From Rubrobacter xylanophilus DSM 9941 (GTDB taxonomy: Bacteria; Actinomycetota; Rubrobacteria; Rubrobacterales; Rubrobacteraceae): a DNA stretch of 64,000 bases. This document shows, piece after piece, positions 60,454 to 64,000 of this stretch. A program made the translations under genes and the position numbers. Below the pieces are notes generated by a model. It was not told the origin of the DNA and searched no databases. It saw nothing but the letters and a program-made list of their open reading frames with translations. Position 1 is the first letter of the stretch. The number at the start of each line of letters is the position of its first letter. Location: NCBI RefSeq assembly GCF_000014185.1, contig NC_008148.1:1716001-1780000 (forward strand), written 5' to 3'.

Positions 60454-61655
60454 CGGAAGGCCTCTATCCCGGTTATGGCCTGGCCGAGGATGAGGGTGTG
60501 CACCTCGTCGGTGCCCTCGTAGGTGCGCACGCTCTCCAGGTTGTTCGCGTGCCTCAAGGGCGGGTAGTCCAGCGTGACCCCGTTCCCACCCAGGATCGCG
60601 CGCGCCTCCCGGGCGATCTTTATCGCCTCGCGCACGTTGTTGAGCTTGCCCAGCGAGATCTGCTGGTGCTTGAGGGCGCCCGCGTCCTTCATCCTCCCCA
60701 GGTGCAGCGCCAGAAGCATCCCCTTCTGGATCTCCACGACCATGTCCGCAAGCTTTTTCTGGGTGAGCTGGAAGGAGGCGACGGGCCGGCCGAACTGCTC
60801 CCGCCGCAGCGAGTACTCGAGCGCGCACTCGTAGCAGTCCCTCGCCGCCCCCATGGAGCCCCAGATGATGCCGTAGCGGGCCTCGTTGAGGCAGCTGAAG
60901 GGCGCCCGGAGCCCGGCGGCCCCCGGCAGCATCGCTCCAGCGGGAACCCTCACCCCCCGCAGCTCGATGTCGCACTGGATGGAGGCGCGCATGCTGAGCT
61001 TGGGCTCGATGTTCGTGGCCGAGAAGCCCTGGGCCGCGGTGGGGACCAAAAAGCCCCGTACCGGGTTGCCCTCCTCGTCGGTCCTCGCCCAGATCACCGC
61101 CACCTCCGCGATGGAGGCCATCCCGATCCAGCGCTTCGCGCCCTCTATGACCCACCCGTCCCCGTCCCTGCGGGCAAAGGTCTTCATGCTCGCCGGGTCG
61201 CTCCCGGCGGTCGGCTCGGTGAGCCCGAAGCAGCCCACCGCCTCCCCCCTCGCCATCCTCGGAAGCCACTCCTGCTTCTGCTCCTCGGAGCCGAAGCGGT
61301 GGATGGCGCTCATCGCCAGCGAGCCCTGCACGCTCACGAACGTCCTTATCCCCGAGTCCCCGGCCTCGAGCTCCATGCAAGCAAGCCCGTACTCCACCGC
61401 GCTCCTTCCGGCGCACCCGTAGCCTTCGAGGTGCATCCCCAGAAGCCCGAGCGCTCCCATCTCGGGGACAAGCTCCCTCGGGAAGCGGGCCTCCTCGTAC
61501 CACCCTTTGATGTTCGGCCGGACCCGCTCCTCCACAAAGGAGCGCACCCGGTCCCGCACCGCCCGCTCCTCCTCGCTGAGCAGCGCGTCCAGCTCCAGAA
61601 AGTCCCGCGGGTCTATGGCGCGCTCCGCTGTCGCGCCGCCGGCTCTTGCGGACAT
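60450..61655 (-). CDS. Glutaryl-CoA dehydrogenase-like acyl-CoA dehydrogenase
   Basis: 401 residues. HLEGYGCAGRSAVEYGLACMELEAGDSGIRTFVSVQGSLAM, CFGLTEPTAGSDPASMKT, and the C-terminal TYEGTDEVHTLILGQAITG (catalytic Glu in TYEGT) follow the glutaryl-CoA dehydrogenase pattern. That enzyme oxidises and decarboxylates glutaryl-CoA to crotonyl-CoA. I chose ATG 61655 with GGAGGG upstream; the ORF to 61703 has no conserved residues. With an enoyl-CoA hydratase nearby this supports dicarboxylyl-CoA breakdown, although specificity is inferred. Confidence 0.85.
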   Translation of the reverse strand: MSARAGGATAERAIDPRDFLELDALLSEEERAVRDRVRSFVEERVRPNIKGWYEEARFPRELVPEMGALGLLGMHLEGYGCAGRSAVEYGLACMELEAGDSGIRTFVSVQGSLAMSAIHRFGSEEQKQEWLPRMARGEAVGCFGLTEPTAGSDPASMKTFARRDGDGWVIEGAKRWIGMASIAEVAVIWARTDEEGNPVRGFLVPTAAQGFSATNIEPKLSMRASIQCDIELRGVRVPAGAMLPGAAGLRAPFSCLNEARYGIIWGSMGAARDCYECALEYSLRREQFGRPVASFQLTQKKLADMVVEIQKGMLLALHLGRMKDAGALKHQQISLGKLNNVREAIKIAREARAILGGNGVTLDYPPLRHANNLESVRTYEGTDEVHTLILGQAITGIEAFR

Positions 61656-61731
61656 CCTCTGCACCCTCCAAGCACTCTGGGAACCGAAAAGCCCTGCCGC
61701 CACAAAGTCTATAGCAGCGGCGGGGTCCCCT

Positions 61732-62397
61732 TCAGGCGCAGTCCGCGGAGGACCACTCCGCCTGCCCGTCGCCGGAGGTCAGGTAGGAGAGCACCGCCCG
61801 CTTGCACAGGCCCCGGTAGCGGGCGTGGGTCCTCTCCCAGTCCCGCTCCAGCACCCACTGGGTGAACAGCCCGTCTATCAGGGCGCGTACCACGGTCGCC
61901 GCCTCCCGCGTGTCCCCCACCCGGAAGACCCCCTCCTCCCTGCCGAGCCGCACCACCTCGTCGTACAGGCCGGTGACTATCTCCTGGAAGGTGGCCCCCA
62001 CGTCCCCGAAGCGGTCGGTGCGGGCGGCGTGCCCCAGGAAGTCGAAGAAGACCAGGTAGAAGCTGCGGTTGGAGGCGGGGTCTATAAAGATCGCGTCCAC
62101 CATCGCCGAGACCTTCTCCTCGGCCCCCTCCGCCCGGGACACGGCCTCCCGGATGCGCCGGGCCACCCGGGCGAGCACCCAGCGCATGGTGATGACCATC
62201 AGGTTCTCCTTGGAGGCGAAGTAGTAGGGGAGGATGGCCTTGCTCACCCCGGCCTCGTCGGCGACGTCCTGCAGGGAGAGGTTGTTCATCCCCTTCTCCC
62301 CCATGACCTTGTAGGCGCTGCGCACGAGGCGCTCCTGCTTGGGCGGAAGCGCCTCGGCCCCGAGCGTGGCCGGAGCGAAGCCCTCGCCCCGCCCCAT
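61732..62397 (-). CDS. TetR-family transcriptional regulator
   Basis: 221 residues: N-terminal helix-turn-helix RLVRSAYKVMGEKGMNNLSLQDVADEAGVSKAILPYYFASKENLMVITM and an all-helical ligand domain. It follows the enoyl-CoA hydratase gene by 2 bases, so it is part of that transcript, and precedes the glutaryl-CoA-dehydrogenase-like gene. It probably controls these acyl-CoA genes in response to a CoA ester. I found no clear palindrome in the short 61656-61731 gap. Confidence 0.88.
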   Translation of the reverse strand: MGRGEGFAPATLGAEALPPKQERLVRSAYKVMGEKGMNNLSLQDVADEAGVSKAILPYYFASKENLMVITMRWVLARVARRIREAVSRAEGAEEKVSAMVDAIFIDPASNRSFYLVFFDFLGHAARTDRFGDVGATFQEIVTGLYDEVVRLGREEGVFRVGDTREAATVVRALIDGLFTQWVLERDWERTHARYRGLCKRAVLSYLTSGDGQAEWSSADCA

Positions 62398-62399
62398 CT

Positions 62400-63176
62400 C
62401 TAGCCCCGCCTCCCGAACTCGGGCTTGCGCTTCTCGGTAAAGGCCTTTATGCCCTCCCTGGCGTCCGGGCTCTCGAAGAGCCCCTCGATGAGCTCCCGCT
62501 CCAGCGCGAGCCCCCGCTCCAGGGTCCCCTCCAGCCCCTCGTGCACGGCGCGCTTTATCTTGCCGATGGCCTCGGAGGCCCCGCGGGCCAGCCCCTCGGC
62601 GTACTGGCGGGTGCGCTCCTCGATCTCCCCGGCCTCGAAGAGCCGGTCGAGGATGCCGAGCTCGTGGGCCTCGGAGGGCGAGAGCCTGCGCCCGGTCACC
62701 ATCAGGTCCAGCGCCCGGCTGCGCCCGATGAGGCGCGGCAGCCGCTGGGTCCCGCCGTTGCCGGGCAGAAGGCCGAGCGTTACCTCGGGAAGCCCCAGGA
62801 AGTACTCCCCCTCGGCCCCGAAGCGCAGGTCGCAGGCGAGCGCGATCTCCAGCCCCCCGCCGAGGGCGGTGCCGGAGATCTGGGCGACGAACACCTTGGG
62901 CACGGAGGCGATCCGGGCCAGGTTCTGGTGGGCCTCCCGGATCATGCGCATGTTCTCCTCGGTGGTGCTGGCCGCGAAGGCCTTGACGTCGGCCCCGGCG
63001 GAGAAGAAGCGCTCGTTGGCGCTGCGCACGATGACCGCCCCGGCCTCCGCGTCCTCCTCGGCCGCCCGGACGGCCTCCCCCAGCTCGCGCATGAACTCGT
63101 AGTCGTAGCTGTTGGCCGGGGGCCTGTCCAGGGTGATGTACCCGACGACCCCCTCCCGGCCGTAGCTGACCGCCAT
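62400..63176 (-). CDS. Enoyl-CoA hydratase/isomerase family protein
   Basis: 258-residue crotonase: ITLDRPPANSYDYEFMRELGEAV, ERFFSAGADVKAFAAS (oxyanion hole), QISGTALGGGLEIALACDLRFGAEGEYFLGLPEVTLGLLPGNGGTQRLPRLIG with Glu at both usual catalytic positions. It hydrates 2-enoyl-CoAs. It could serve the glutaryl-CoA route locally or supply the hydratase missing from the cinnamate operon 8 kb away. Confidence 0.9.
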   Translation of the reverse strand: MAVSYGREGVVGYITLDRPPANSYDYEFMRELGEAVRAAEEDAEAGAVIVRSANERFFSAGADVKAFAASTTEENMRMIREAHQNLARIASVPKVFVAQISGTALGGGLEIALACDLRFGAEGEYFLGLPEVTLGLLPGNGGTQRLPRLIGRSRALDLMVTGRRLSPSEAHELGILDRLFEAGEIEERTRQYAEGLARGASEAIGKIKRAVHEGLEGTLERGLALERELIEGLFESPDAREGIKAFTEKRKPEFGRRG

Positions 63177-63195
63177 GGGATCCCCCCCTCCTCTG

Positions 63196-64000
63196 CTAGT
63201 CCAGTCCTCCTATGACCACCGACTTGCTCTCGAGATAATACTCCAGAGCCTCCGGCCCGTGCTCGCGGCCGACGCCGGAGTCCTTCACCCCGCCGAAGGG
63301 CAGCTCGTCGTAGCCGTAGTGCAGCTGGTTGACCCACGTCATCCCCGCCTCTATCTCCTGGGCGGCCCGGTGGATCCACCGGATGTTGCGGGTCCAGATG
63401 GAGGAGCCGAGCCCGTAGCGGGAGTCGTTGGCCAGCCGGAGGGCCTCGTCGAGGTCGCCGACCCGGAAGACCGGGAGCAGCGGGCCGAAGGTCTCCTCGC
63501 GCACCACCCGGCTGTCGTGCGGGGCGCCCTCGATGACGGCGGGCGGGAAGAAGTACCCCTTCTCGCCGCCCCACTCGCCCTGGTAGACCACCCTCGCGCC
63601 CCGGCCCAAGGCCTCCTCGAGCTGGGAGGCGACCTGGTCGCGGTAGCGGGCGCTGTTCATCGGGCCCATCCTTATCTTGGGCTTCTCGGCCTTCGTGAGC
63701 CCGTCGCCGAGCTCGTAGCGGGAGACGCGCTTGATCAGGCCCTCCATGAACTCGTCGTAGACCTCGTCGAAGACGTAGACCCGCTTGGCCGCAAGGCACG
63801 CCTGGCCCGCGTTGAAGAACCGCCCGATGTTCACCCCCTTCACGGCGGCGTCCACGTCGGCGTCGGGGCAGACGATGACCGGGTCGGAGCCGCCGAGCTC
63901 TACGCTCACCCGCTTGAACTGCGGGCCGGCGAGCTCCATGATCCTGCGCCCCACCTCCGTGCTCCCGGTGAAGGCCACCCTGCGCACGTCCGGGTGCGCC
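63196..64000 (-). CDS. Aldehyde dehydrogenase (N-terminal part outside the window)
   Basis: The visible 267 codons are the C-terminal half of an NAD(P)-dependent aldehyde dehydrogenase: VAFTGSTEVGRRIMELAG, SVELGGSDPVIVCPDADVDAAV (general base Glu), nucleophile Cys in GRFFNAGQACLAAKRVYV, REETFGPLLPVFRV, WVNQLHYGYDELPFGGVKDSGVGREHG. It belongs to the succinate-semialdehyde-like group. The frame is open to base 64000, so the start lies beyond. It stands 19 bases before the enoyl-CoA hydratase, in one operon. Confidence 0.9.
   Translation of the reverse strand, partial: AHPDVRRVAFTGSTEVGRRIMELAGPQFKRVSVELGGSDPVIVCPDADVDAAVKGVNIGRFFNAGQACLAAKRVYVFDEVYDEFMEGLIKRVSRYELGDGLTKAEKPKIRMGPMNSARYRDQVASQLEEALGRGARVVYQGEWGGEKGYFFPPAVIEGAPHDSRVVREETFGPLLPVFRVGDLDEALRLANDSRYGLGSSIWTRNIRWIHRAAQEIEAGMTWVNQLHYGYDELPFGGVKDSGVGREHGPEALEYYLESKSVVIGGLD

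Noticed and set aside
1-64000. CRISPR arrays, insertion sequences, prophage, tRNA or rRNA genes
   Set aside because: No regularly spaced repeats, transposase or integrase motifs, cloverleaf-like sequences or rRNA blocks were seen on reading the window.

Overview
The window is GC-rich with dense, mostly minus-strand genes, many of them coupled by ATGA/GTGA/TGATG overlaps and several starting at GTG or TTG. Gene content is that of an aerobic, catabolically versatile, free-living heterotroph: acyl-CoA metabolism, inositol use, a PTS, an LPXTG surface protein and an ECF sigma factor. This fits a deep-branching actinobacterium, and Rubrobacter is my best guess (inference from content and composition; no database was searched). 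I see no rRNA, tRNA, CRISPR array, insertion sequence or phage genes.

Region 1 (1-10520): a minus-strand operon with CaiB-family CoA-transferase, HMG-CoA-lyase-family enzyme, hydantoinase/oxoprolinase A and B subunits, a maleamate/N-carbamoylsarcosine-type cysteine amidohydrolase and a LeuC-type hydro-lyase that runs off the left edge. A FadR-type GntR regulator with no ordinary start codon and an amidase lie upstream. A consensus promoter and two TTTGTATACA operators 115 bp apart sit between regulator and operon. I propose a cyclic amide or imide pathway ending in a CoA-ester lyase reaction.

Region 2 (10579-22665): acyl-CoA ligase plus both methylcrotonyl-CoA-carboxylase-type subunits, an LPXTG cell-wall protein, an acyl-CoA dehydrogenase, a DUF1330 protein, an MscS channel, an ECF sigma/anti-sigma pair and a divergent acetyl-CoA-synthetase-like gene.

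Region 3 (22734-44441): a penicillin-recognising-type serine hydrolase, a YegS-like lipid kinase, a tartronate-semialdehyde/3-hydroxyisobutyrate reductase, then an inositol catabolic array of about 17 kb read leftward from one strong promoter: GntR, three Idh/MocA dehydrogenases plus IolG, an IolC-aldolase fusion, SDR, IolE, IolD, IolB, MmsA, an IolI-like isomerase, and an ABC importer with two paralogous binding proteins, one Sec and one Tat.

Region 4 (44459-49115): a complete sugar PTS (HPr, EI, EIICB, EIIA) with NagB and two DasR/NagR-like operator matches at its promoters.

Region 5 (49213-57680): an ammonia-lyase with phenylalanine-type selectivity residues followed by CoA ligase, thiolase and SDR, which reads as a phenylalanine to cinnamate to benzoyl-CoA route. 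Then come a MarR regulator and a divergent membrane-protein/ABC-exporter unit.

Region 6 (57677-64000): an adenine-deaminase-like amidohydrolase, a metallo-beta-lactamase-fold hydrolase, a glutaryl-CoA-dehydrogenase-like enzyme, a TetR regulator, an enoyl-CoA hydratase and an aldehyde dehydrogenase cut by the right edge. Long antisense ORFs throughout are codon-bias shadows and were left out.
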